A stretch of DNA of 32,365 nt, from the IMG/VR virus record IMGVR_UViG_3300049479_000104, positions 1 through 32,365 of that record; one strand, written 5' to 3'. The number at the start of each line of letters is the position of its first letter. The stretch's first letter is position 1. A model generated the notes under the pieces. That model saw only the letters and a list, made by a program, of their open reading frames with translations. It did not search any database and was not told where the DNA came from. This DNA comes from a virus. Positions 23,373-29,461 of the stretch are shown one piece after another. The position numbers and the translations under genes were made by a program.

Positions 23373-23572
23373 TGGGGGAACTTCCAAGTAAAAACCCGCT
23401 TGCCTTCTGCATAGCTTGCAACGCACTCATGCTTGCTGATCGTTTTGCGGATGCAGCTTCCAAGCGCGTATGCGGCTTTGCGTGCTTCTTCGTAGGCTTG
23501 CTCAGGCGTTGCGCCCTTGCCGACGACTACGTTGCCGTTGAAGGTCGCTGCTTTGTGTTCGTAGGTGGTCAT
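23369..23572 (-). CDS. First gene of the leftward early operon, small alpha/beta protein
   Basis: 67 residues from ATG at 23572, with AAGGA seven nt upstream; the ATG at 23581 would have none. Sequence: TTYEHKAATFNGNVVVGKGA, TPEQAYEEARKAAYALGSCI, then a C-terminal strand (ASYAEGKRVFTWKF). It looks like a compact two-layer fold with helix AYEEARKAAYA. It lies immediately downstream of the divergent control region and is probably the first translated early gene of this operon. Unknown function. Confidence 0.65.
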   Translation of the reverse strand: MTTYEHKAATFNGNVVVGKGATPEQAYEEARKAAYALGSCIRKTISKHECVASYAEGKRVFTWKFPQ

Positions 23573-23605
23573 CTTGGTCATCCTTGTTTGCTAGTTCGTG
23601 TGATC

Positions 23606-23633
23606 ACCATACAGCCTGATACACCGCGTGCAA
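23606..23633 (-). promoter_or_regulatory. Candidate leftward early promoter
   Basis: Read on the minus strand: TTGCAC (23633-23628), a 16-nt spacer, TATGGT (23611-23606). It points into the leftward early operon about 34 nt upstream of its first ATG. The -35 lies inside the inverted repeat at 23628-23647, so the site could be repressed from there. Confidence 0.5.
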
Positions 23634-23647
23634 GAAAATAATTGCAC
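23628..23647. promoter_or_regulatory. Operator candidate GTGCAA-8-TTGCAC
   Basis: Perfect 6-bp inverted repeat with an 8-nt AT-rich spacer in the gap between divergent genes. It covers the -35 of the leftward promoter and abuts TTGACG (23648-23653), a possible -35 for the rightward gene. Its GTGCAAG half-site recurs at 29173-29179 and 29245-29251 near the second HTH gene. Confidence 0.6.
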
Positions 23648-23676
23648 TTGACGCATCTTTTTTTACACCATAAGCC
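23648..23676 (+). promoter_or_regulatory. Weak candidate rightward promoter for the HTH gene
   Basis: TTGACG, a 17-nt spacer and TAAGCC. The -35 is good but the -10 poor, which suggests it may need activation or uses another site. Confidence 0.35.
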
Positions 23677-23703
23677 TAAATGACCGAAACAAGGAGAACG
23701 CCA

Positions 23704-23910
23704 ATGATGGCTCAAACTCAAATACGGCTATGGTGCGCGCAAGACGGGCGCAAACTTGGCTGGCTCGCAAGAAAAGTGCCAGTGGCAGCGTCTAGCCTTA
23801 GCCGCTGGATGACAGGCCGCGTCGTGCCGTCCGCAGTCTACCGCCACCGCTTGGCCGACATAACCGGGATTGAAGATTTGCGCTTTGAACAGGAGTGGGT
23901 GTCGAAATGA
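23704..23910 (+). CDS. Small Cro/YdaS-like HTH regulator
   Basis: 68 residues from ATG 23704, preceded by AAGGAG at seven nt. Residues about 7-55 are a helix-turn-helix: IRLWCAQDGRKLGWLARKVP, VAASSLSRWMTGRVVPSAVY, RHRLADITGI. The pattern fits Cro/YdaS-type DNA-binding proteins of phage switches. It is transcribed away from the leftward early operon across a gap with inverted repeats, so autoregulation and control of that operon are likely. Translationally coupled to the DUF6378 gene (ATGA overlap). Confidence 0.8.
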   Translation: MMAQTQIRLWCAQDGRKLGWLARKVPVAASSLSRWMTGRVVPSAVYRHRLADITGIEDLRFEQEWVSK

Positions 23911-24176
23911 ACAGGTCGCAGATATTGGATACCGCCAAGGAACACATCAACGTGGACCGCGCCGACACGCACGGTGACGCAGCCTCAAACTTCGGGCTTG
24001 TGGCCGCGTTCTGGTCCGCGCACCTCGACACCTACGTCAGCCCGGAAGATGTCGCCGTGATGATGACCCTGTTCAAAATCGCCCGCATCAAGGCCAACCC
24101 GCAGCACATAGACTCATGGTCAGACGGTTGCGGATATCTGGCTCTCGGCGGCGAGATCGCGACGGGTGAAGGTTGA
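23907..24176 (+). CDS. DUF6378 domain protein
   Basis: 89 residues from ATG 23907 overlapping the previous TGA. Sequence ILDTAKEHINVDRADTHGDA, NFGLVAAFWSAHL, then YVSPEDVAVMMTLFKIARIK and WSDGCGYLALGGEIA, a well-conserved phage family (DUF6378) whose members are around 85-100 residues. The fold resembles nucleotide pyrophosphohydrolases of the MazG/dUTPase-like type (inference), with an E-D-V-A-x-x-M core. It may act on nucleotides during infection. Ends at the perfect terminator hairpin. Confidence 0.85.
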   Translation: MNRSQILDTAKEHINVDRADTHGDAASNFGLVAAFWSAHLDTYVSPEDVAVMMTLFKIARIKANPQHIDSWSDGCGYLALGGEIATGEG

Positions 24177-24181
24177 CCAAC

Positions 24182-24213
24182 AGACCGTCCACAAAATGGA
24201 CGGTCTTACTTTT
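24182..24213 (+). terminator. Rho-independent terminator between convergent operons
   Basis: A perfect 10-bp stem AGACCGTCCA/TGGACGGTCT (24182-24191 and 24197-24206) with a five-base CAAAA loop, followed by TACTTTTTG. It terminates the rightward HTH/DUF6378 transcript. The reverse direction lacks a T-run, so the leftward operon may read through. Confidence 0.9.
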
Positions 24214-24571
24214 TGTGCGCCTTGATCCAATCGACAACCTGCGCGCTGGCATCTTCCGCACCTTTGCCAACGATCACCTTGTGACCGATGCCCTCTAGGT
24301 GCTCAATCATCGCAACTTGCTCGGCCGATAGCTTCCCGCCCTTTACACGCTTCATCTCAACCCACAGCCGCCATGCCGGCACATGTAGGTCTGGGATGCC
24401 AGGCACAACGCCCTCGGCTTTCAGACGTTTTGCCGTGCTGATTGCGCGATGGCCGCCGTTTGGAATGGCAAAGATTAGCACGGCCGGAAACTTGGCGCGA
24501 AACCAATTCACAAAGCCCTCTTGTTCCTCGGTCTCAGAAGGGAGGTTGTTGCGTCCACTCATCGCATCCAT
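24206..24571 (-). CDS. VRR-NUC domain nuclease
   Basis: 121 residues from ATG at 24571 (an internal ATG at 24562 is possible). Motifs: ETEEQEGFVNWFRAKFP, FAIPNGGHRAISTAKRLKAE, GVVPGIPDLHVP, WVEMKRVKGGKLSAEQVAMI, GHKVIVGKGAEDA. This is the VRR-NUC fold of PD-(D/E)xK nucleases, with Asp in GIPD, Glu-x-Lys in VEMKR and Gln/Glu as likely catalytic residues. Such stand-alone phage proteins often accompany SNF2/SF2 helicases and act on branched or replicating DNA. It lies at the end of the replication operon. Confidence 0.88.
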   Translation of the reverse strand: MDAMSGRNNLPSETEEQEGFVNWFRAKFPAVLIFAIPNGGHRAISTAKRLKAEGVVPGIPDLHVPAWRLWVEMKRVKGGKLSAEQVAMIEHLEGIGHKVIVGKGAEDASAQVVDWIKAHKK

Positions 24572-24692
24572 CTTTCTGTGCCTCGTCCGGCACGATGTCT
24601 CGCCACCGCAGGCAATAGCGTTCGTCCACCAAATTCGTGCATGTCCGGCAATCAGAAGCCGTCTGCGAACATTTCTGTGGCAAGTCGTTCAA
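24534..24692 (-). CDS. Cys-rich mini-protein (zinc-ribbon-like)
   Basis: 52 residues from TTG at 24692, with AGAGGA eight nt upstream; TTG at 24683 is an alternative. It fills an 80-nt hole between helicase and VRR-NUC and overlaps both (41 and 38 nt). Cys pattern C-x6-C-x2-C-x8-C and a later C: the core CRTCTNLVDERYC with DIVPDEAQKDGCDEW resembles small zinc-binding phage proteins, and the CRTC start is also found in the nuclease encoded two genes upstream. It has no annotated family I can name. Coding is inferred from the Cys spacing, Shine-Dalgarno and placement. Confidence 0.55.
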   Translation of the reverse strand: MNDLPQKCSQTASDCRTCTNLVDERYCLRWRDIVPDEAQKDGCDEWTQQPPF

Positions 24693-26373
24693 GGCGCTTT
24701 TCCTCTTCTGTTTTTTCCTTCGGCGCGCGCGGTTTGACCGTGCTGTAATCAAGCTGCACGATCTCGTTAAACTTCGGGTTATCAGCACGCGGCTTGATCC
24801 TGATCCGGCTTGGCCAGTTCCACATGGTGCATTGCCCCAACGCAGCGGCCGTGGTCATGGCTGTGCTATCGAGTGCCTTCATGCGCGCCTGATACCGGCT
24901 GGCAGCATAGCCGCCGTGGTCTGGGCAAAGCCATTCGCTGATCCGCACCATGCCGCAGGTGTAAGTCACCTTCACGCTGTCGGGCTTGCCCTCCTTCTGA
25001 TGCAGGGCGTACTCCACGGCCTCAACGTCCAGCCATTCGGGCTCGACCTGCGTGGACAACATCGCGCCGCTGTAGCTTTTGGTTGAGTGGTTCAGCGCAG
25101 GTGCCGGAAACTCAAAACCACATTCGATGCAGTTTCTCACGGCCGCGTGATTTACCGTTTGGCAGGCATCGCACACTTTCACCGGTGCATCGCCGCCCTT
25201 GCTCTCGCCTTTCGGGCGCACCTTGATTGCGTCAATAAACCCGTGCCGCTCGACGTTCTGGCCATAGTCCAGGATCAGGCAATTCGGCTTCGGGCCATCG
25301 GCGATGTGTGCCAGCCGGCTTTCCTTGCTCTCCATGTCCACGCCCGGCGCATAGACTGGCCGCGTGCCACGGCCAACGATCTGCACATAAAGACCGGCGC
25401 TGGCCGTCGCTCGCACAAGCGCCACAAGGTCAACTGCCGGGTGGTCGAAGCCAGTGGTGAGAACCCCGCAATTGATGAGGCCTCGCCGATCACCGCGCTT
25501 AAATGCCTCAATTTTTGCCGTCCGCTCGCCCATCGGGTCTTCGCCTGACACCACCTCGATGTCGAACCCCTGCACCGCAAACGCGCGCCGGATCATGTCT
25601 GCGTGGCCAAGGCCGGATGCAAAGATCAGCCACGCCTTGCGGCTCTCGCCCAGCGTCACAATCTCTTTCACCGTAGCCTCGACCAAGGCTGGATCGCTTG
25701 CGGCCGTGGCAAGGTCGGTCTCGTTAAACTCCCCGCCGCGCATTTTGACATTGGTAAGGTCGATCTTGTTCAGGCTGCCCTTTGATATGACCGGCGACAG
25801 ATAGCCATCGTCCATCAGCATCCCGACCGGAATGTCATATGCGATGCCGTCGAAAATTGCCTCGTCGCCCTTGTGCAGGAAGCCGCTGTCCAGTCTGTAG
25901 GGTGTGGCCGTCAAGCCGACGATCTTCACAAGCGGGTTGCATTGCTTCAACTCTCCGATAAAGCGGCCGTAGCGTGTCTCGCTGTTCTTTGGGATCAGGT
26001 GCGCCTCATCGACCAACACAAGATCAGGCGGCGGGATCATGTTGGGCGCTTCACGATAGACCGACTGGATGCCGGCAAAGGTGATTGGCTTATCCAACCG
26101 CTTCTGGCCGATGCTGGCAGAATAGAAACCGATTTCGGCATGAGGCACGATCCGCAGTAATGTCTTTGCATTCTGCTCAAGCAACTCCTTCACATGGGTC
26201 AGGATCATGACCCGCGTGCCGGTATATTCCATTGCGTCCTCGACCAGCTTGGCGAGAATTGCCGACTTTCCTGCGCCGGTCGGGGCAACGATCAACGGGT
26301 TCTCCCCGCGACCGTCGGCCCAATACTGGTAAAGCGCGTCAATCGCGGCGGTCTGATAGGGTCGCAGTTTCAT
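24652..26373 (-). CDS. DEAH-box SF2 helicase
   Basis: 573 residues from ATG at 26373, which overlaps the previous TGA; the longer in-frame form lies inside the upstream gene. Motif I PTGAGKS (31-37), Ib region ILTHVKELLEQNAK, II DEAH (122-125), III TATPYR (155-160), GVLTTGFDHPAVD and VI QIVGRGTRP. A zinc knuckle CDACQTVNHAAVRNCIECGF follows the helicase core at about 410-430. The C-terminal region of about 130 residues has a Trp/Pro motif (MWNWPSRIRIKP) and a charged end. This phage type works in DNA replication or recombination, unwinding branched DNA. It is adjacent to the PD-(D/E)xK nuclease. Confidence 0.9.
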   Translation of the reverse strand: MKLRPYQTAAIDALYQYWADGRGENPLIVAPTGAGKSAILAKLVEDAMEYTGTRVMILTHVKELLEQNAKTLLRIVPHAEIGFYSASIGQKRLDKPITFAGIQSVYREAPNMIPPPDLVLVDEAHLIPKNSETRYGRFIGELKQCNPLVKIVGLTATPYRLDSGFLHKGDEAIFDGIAYDIPVGMLMDDGYLSPVISKGSLNKIDLTNVKMRGGEFNETDLATAASDPALVEATVKEIVTLGESRKAWLIFASGLGHADMIRRAFAVQGFDIEVVSGEDPMGERTAKIEAFKRGDRRGLINCGVLTTGFDHPAVDLVALVRATASAGLYVQIVGRGTRPVYAPGVDMESKESRLAHIADGPKPNCLILDYGQNVERHGFIDAIKVRPKGESKGGDAPVKVCDACQTVNHAAVRNCIECGFEFPAPALNHSTKSYSGAMLSTQVEPEWLDVEAVEYALHQKEGKPDSVKVTYTCGMVRISEWLCPDHGGYAASRYQARMKALDSTAMTTAAALGQCTMWNWPSRIRIKPRADNPKFNEIVQLDYSTVKPRAPKEKTEEEKRLERLATEMFADGF

Positions 26374-27320
26374 AGCTGTCTCCCCGCATAAAGCGCGGCG
26401 CTGTTGCACTCGTTCCGCACCACCTCTCCCGTGTCCCTGTCTATATACTCCACCCAATCCTCGCCCGTGTCGCTTACCTCAAGGTCTGGCGGCATAATGT
26501 GCGGGATGAACAGATGAGCCGTGCAGCCCGGCTTCATGTCGCGGCCTTTGGCGCAACTCCACGCGCCTTCTCCGCCGCGCTCAGGCGTTGCGTGCGCGCA
26601 GGTGCGGCAGTTGGCCTCCGGTATTTTGCAGCCGTGGCAGACAGGCATGTAGGGGCAGAACCGGCACTTGAAAAAAGACGGGTCTTCAGACAAGCGCGCC
26701 GGCGGTGTCGCTGCGAAAACAATCCTCTCCGCTTTGGCGACCAGCATCATCGCTTCGGCCGCGTCGTATTTAATCCGCTCCATGTAAAGTTCATCAGTGT
26801 TCTTGTTCACCGCCAAGAACGCGCAGCGATCAATCTCGGCCAAGTGCATCCCGATCTGGCACTGCGCCCAATAGACCGGCTTGGTTTCCTTCACGCCCTT
26901 TGCCTTCAGCGCGGCAAAATTCTTCTCGTTCATCGTCTTGAATTCAAGCGTGTGCGGCTTGCTGCTTTCGGAAAATCCTTCGCCCACCCCATCCAGCGAC
27001 AAGGCAAAGTGACCATCGCAAGCAGTGAACCTGATCTGCTTCCCCGTCTCCGGGTCGCGGTCCCAGACCGTCACGCCAACGGCGCGCAGGTTCGACACGA
27101 TCCGCTCCTCTTCGCGGTCGCCTGTCTCGAACAAGCGAAGCTGTCGGCCTTCAAAGTGTGGCGTCCAAGCCCAACGGAATTGATACCATAGCGCGCGGTC
27201 GCACTCATTCCCGATCTGGGAGCCGCCGAGATGCGGCCGATGCTCATTCTTCCGCTTGGCGATGTAGTTGTCATAAATCGCTTTGACCGTTGCCGGCGTG
27301 ACGTTTTGCGTCAGGTCCAT
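26370..27320 (-). CDS. Cas4/AddB-like PD-(D/E)xK exonuclease with Fe-S cluster motif
   Basis: 316 residues; ATG at 27320, overlapping the upstream stop (TAATG on the minus strand). N-terminus GGSQIGNECDRALWYQF holds Cys40. The nuclease core has SLDGVGEG (Asp110), LEFKT (Glu126, Lys128) and a QIGMHL helix. The C-terminal CRFCPYMPVC gives Cys219, Cys222 and Cys228; together with Cys40 this is the C-n-C-x2-C-x5-C pattern of the 4Fe-4S cluster in Cas4 and AddB nucleases. A further Cys/His set (231, 238, 241, 256, 266) forms a second metal-binding module. Probably resects DNA ends for recombination together with the ATPase downstream in the pathway. Confidence 0.85.
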   Translation of the reverse strand: MDLTQNVTPATVKAIYDNYIAKRKNEHRPHLGGSQIGNECDRALWYQFRWAWTPHFEGRQLRLFETGDREEERIVSNLRAVGVTVWDRDPETGKQIRFTACDGHFALSLDGVGEGFSESSKPHTLEFKTMNEKNFAALKAKGVKETKPVYWAQCQIGMHLAEIDRCAFLAVNKNTDELYMERIKYDAAEAMMLVAKAERIVFAATPPARLSEDPSFFKCRFCPYMPVCHGCKIPEANCRTCAHATPERGGEGAWSCAKGRDMKPGCTAHLFIPHIMPPDLEVSDTGEDWVEYIDRDTGEVVRNECNSAALYAGRQL

Positions 27321-27517
27321 TATTCTGCCTCCCCGCGTGGTGAACCTATGTTAAATCTCACGAAAGCATTAAACCCTACGCTGACCCTGTAGCTTGTCAA
27401 ATCCCCTGCACCCGTCCTTCCGGCGGACTTTTGATATACAAATGTTGCGATTGCGTCCGACCCGTGCAGATCATGCAGCGCGTCCACAATTGCTTTCAAT
27501 TCACCCATCGTCGTCAT
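27320..27517 (-). CDS. Small protein of the replication operon
   Basis: 65 residues from ATG at 27517, with GGAGG five nt upstream. N-terminal helix (MGELKAIVDALHDLHGSDAI) and a strand-rich C-terminal half with TSYRVSVGFNAFVRFNIG. The stop overlaps the nuclease start. No family recognised; a compact alpha/beta fold is likely. A stem-loop lies just upstream (27540-27561). Confidence 0.6.
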   Translation of the reverse strand: MTTMGELKAIVDALHDLHGSDAIATFVYQKSAGRTGAGDLTSYRVSVGFNAFVRFNIGSPRGEAE

Positions 27518-27539
27518 CGTCGCCTCCATCTATCCAGCA

Positions 27540-27561
27540 CTAAGCCCCCGCAGGGGCTTAG
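27540..27561. repeat. Hairpin between DUF669 and small gene
   Basis: CTAAGCCCC / GGGGCTTAG, a perfect 9-bp stem with a 4-nt loop in the 57-nt gap. No T-run follows on either strand, so it is better seen as an mRNA processing or translational element than a rho-independent terminator. Confidence 0.7.
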
Positions 27562-27574
27562 GTCTTGAAAGACG

Positions 27575-28042
27575 TTACTTGCGCTTCCAAGGCGGGGTGG
27601 CACCACCGCCAGATGCGCCGGCCGAAGCCGTCTCTTGGGCCACAGGCTTACCCGGTGCCTCATAGCCTGCAACCTCGTTAGATGCACCATATTGGCCATC
27701 AGCCGGCTTCACCTTCACCTTCACCATAAGCGGCTTGTCGTGCAGGTCGTCAGATGTGCGAGGCGTCATAACCCCGACAGCGTGGCAAATCGCCGAAAGC
27801 GTGCGATAGGCAATCTCCGAGGCGGTGGCGTTCGGGTTGTTGAGGTTCAACCGATCGGTGATCTTGCGCCCCTGGTGCTGGCCGTCAATGACCTCGAGGG
27901 TCAGTTGCAGATAGCTACCCGTCTGCGCCTTAGTGGGCTTTTCCTCAGACGTGGTGATAACCGCCTTATACCAGCCGGCGGGCAGGGGTTCCATCACGAC
28001 CGAAGGGTCAACTTGGTTGGCGTCAAAGCCGTTGAATTGCAT
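27575..28042 (-). CDS. DUF669 protein, probable ssDNA-binding role
   Basis: 155 residues, ATG at 28042 with AAGGAGAG upstream. Sequence PLPAGWYKAVITTSEEKPTK, TGSYLQLTLEVIDGQHQGRK, NLNNPNATASEIAYRTLSAI and LMVKVKVKPADGQYG define the DUF669 family, phage proteins with an OB-type fold usually next to a RecA-like ATPase. The C-terminus is Ala/Gly rich and ends in PPWKRK. It is likely the single-strand binding partner of the annealing ATPase that follows upstream in the same operon. Confidence 0.88.
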   Translation of the reverse strand: MQFNGFDANQVDPSVVMEPLPAGWYKAVITTSEEKPTKAQTGSYLQLTLEVIDGQHQGRKITDRLNLNNPNATASEIAYRTLSAICHAVGVMTPRTSDDLHDKPLMVKVKVKPADGQYGASNEVAGYEAPGKPVAQETASAGASGGGATPPWKRK

Positions 28043-28054
28043 CGTTTTCTCTCC

Positions 28055-28810
28055 TTACTTCGCTGCAAATTTTTCGAAAGGGTTCCCGGTCTCGAAAGTG
28101 AACGGCAGTGCGGCCGTGATCCCGAGGCGGTTCTTTGAGACGTTGGAGGCAACCGGGTGGCAGATGATTTCCCGCTCTCCGGTGCTGATCGCGCGCTTTT
28201 TGTCACCGTCGCCGCGCGTGAATGTCTTAAGGCGTATAAAGCCCACAAGGTCCACGTTGTCGGTGTAATGCGGCAAGGATTTCTTGTGCATCCGCACCGT
28301 ATAACGGGCATAGGCATCCATGTCCGGAAGGTCCAAAGTCTCGGTGTCGGCGTGACCGATAAACACCACGTTCATGCCCTTTTCATAGGCAAGCGCGCCG
28401 ATCCACTCACGCACCTGCCGGTGCTTTTCGGCAGCAGCCGCATAGCCTGCACCGTAACCGCCGCCGGCCTGATTGATGCTCTTTGCCTTGGCATCCGATG
28501 CAACGATCTCGGCCTCAATCATCGTGGCAAGCTGCGTGATGCTGTCCAGCACCACCGTCTTGAACCCGTGTTCCTGCGTGGCCAAAGCCTCGATCTGGTC
28601 CAGCACCTCTTTGGTGCTGGTGGCCACATCGAACAGCGCAACATCGTCATTCCCGATCAGGCTCATGGTGCCATCTTCGGTACGGATGAACACCGGGTTC
28701 GGCATCATCGCGGCAAGCGTGGTCTTCCCAAGCCCGGCCTCCCCGAAAATCGTCATGATGATTGGCCTGTCGCCCTTGGGCTTTGACAGGCTTTTCAGAT
28801 CAATTGCCAT
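28055..28810 (-). CDS. Sak4-like RecA/Rad51-type phage ATPase
   Basis: 251 residues, ATG at 28810 with a perfect AGGAGGT upstream. Walker A GEAGLGKT (23-30), Walker B VVLDS with Asp89, then a Q-rich TQL, GADGH-type VFIGHADTE and a long C-terminal strand region. The length, single P-loop and location beside DUF669 fit the Sak4-type proteins, which promote annealing of complementary DNA strands during phage recombination. It is encoded directly after the DUF7173-like gene and before DUF669, a common phage order. Confidence 0.85.
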   Translation of the reverse strand: MAIDLKSLSKPKGDRPIIMTIFGEAGLGKTTLAAMMPNPVFIRTEDGTMSLIGNDDVALFDVATSTKEVLDQIEALATQEHGFKTVVLDSITQLATMIEAEIVASDAKAKSINQAGGGYGAGYAAAAEKHRQVREWIGALAYEKGMNVVFIGHADTETLDLPDMDAYARYTVRMHKKSLPHYTDNVDLVGFIRLKTFTRGDGDKKRAISTGEREIICHPVASNVSKNRLGITAALPFTFETGNPFEKFAAK

Positions 28811-29188
28811 TTACACCTCCTCCACTTTCACGCCGACCTTGCCCGGCTTGGTTTCAAACGCTGACGCGATCTTGCGCCACGTCTTGGCATCGTTCGTCGC
28901 CAGCCATTTGCAGCCGGTGGCGTCTGCTTCCAGCTTCACCTTCACCGGAGCCATTTCCGGCGAAATGTGCTGCTTGACCTTCTCCCAGACAACGGCGTCC
29001 AGCTTGCGCGTCACCGGCTGGGTGAGCGTGACCTTAAAGCCATCAATCTTGTGGGTCTTGCTTCCTTCGTCGGGGACATCCAGCGCCTGCGCCAGTTCTT
29101 CCTCGATCTTGATGCGAGCCGCGTTGGCCGCATTTTCTGCGCGTTTGGCGTCAAGCCAGTCACGCGCAAGTGCTTGCACGTTGGTCAT
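28811..29188 (-). CDS. DUF7173-like phage protein
   Basis: 125 residues, ATG at 29188 with AGAGAGG upstream. Sequence ARDWLDAKRAENAANAARIK, a GSKTHKIDGFKVTLTQPVTR strand pair, PVKVKLEADATGCKWLATND and a final KVGVKVEEV. This matches the phage family found next to Sak4-like ATPases (DUF7173-type). Two halves: N-terminal helix, C-terminal strand. Possibly a recombination accessory. It is the first gene of the replication operon and carries an internal GTGCAAG-like palindrome right after its start. Confidence 0.75.
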   Translation of the reverse strand: MTNVQALARDWLDAKRAENAANAARIKIEEELAQALDVPDEGSKTHKIDGFKVTLTQPVTRKLDAVVWEKVKQHISPEMAPVKVKLEADATGCKWLATNDAKTWRKIASAFETKPGKVGVKVEEV

Positions 29189-29251
29189 TTTAAACCTCTC
29201 TTTTTCACATCCAACACCGACACACTTGCAGAAACTTTCAACATGTGCAAG
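29166..29251. promoter_or_regulatory. Cluster of TTGCA/TGCAA inverted repeats at the second divergent gap
   Basis: Sites: GCAAG-TG-CTTGC at 29166-29177 (inside the first codons of the leftward gene), CTTGCA at 29225-29230 and TGCAAG at 29246-29251 (6-bp inverted repeat, 15-nt spacer). The half-site GTGCAAG at 29245-29251 is identical to that in the other divergent gap. No clear -35/-10 pair could be fixed. Confidence 0.55.
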
Positions 29252-29284
29252 ATGTTTTTTACGATCTCAAAAAAGAGGGCAAAA

Positions 29285-29461
29285 ATGTTAGAACTGCACA
29301 AGATACAGGAGATGCTGAAGGATCGGCGACTAACTGTTGTGGCCGAGCGATGCGGGCTGTCTTATCCGACCGTTAAGCATGTCGCTGATGGTGGAAAAAA
29401 CGTCACGCTCGCAACTCTGACAAAGCTATCGGATTACCTGAAGGGCGAAGGCAATGAGTGA
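29285..29461 (+). CDS. Small HTH regulator (Cro/CI-like)
   Basis: 58 residues from ATG 29285, which has AGAGGG about six nt upstream; in-frame ATGs at 29243 and 29252 lack one. The sequence MLELHKIQEMLKDRRLTVVA, ERCGLSYPTVKHVADGGKNV, TLATLTKLSDYLKGEG is a classical XRE-type helix-turn-helix. It diverges from the recombination operon across a gap that carries GTGCAAG half-sites, so autoregulation and control of that operon are probable. Overlaps the primase gene by 8 nt. Confidence 0.82.
   Translation: MLELHKIQEMLKDRRLTVVAERCGLSYPTVKHVADGGKNVTLATLTKLSDYLKGEGNE

Noticed and set aside
23573-23703. Complete CI/Cro lysogeny switch
   Set aside because: The divergent layout is suggestive, but no CI-sized repressor with a dimerisation domain and no integrase is visible, so lysogeny cannot be claimed.
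27540-27561. Rho-independent terminator in the replication operon
   Set aside because: The stem is perfect but no T-run follows on either strand, so it is listed only as a hairpin.
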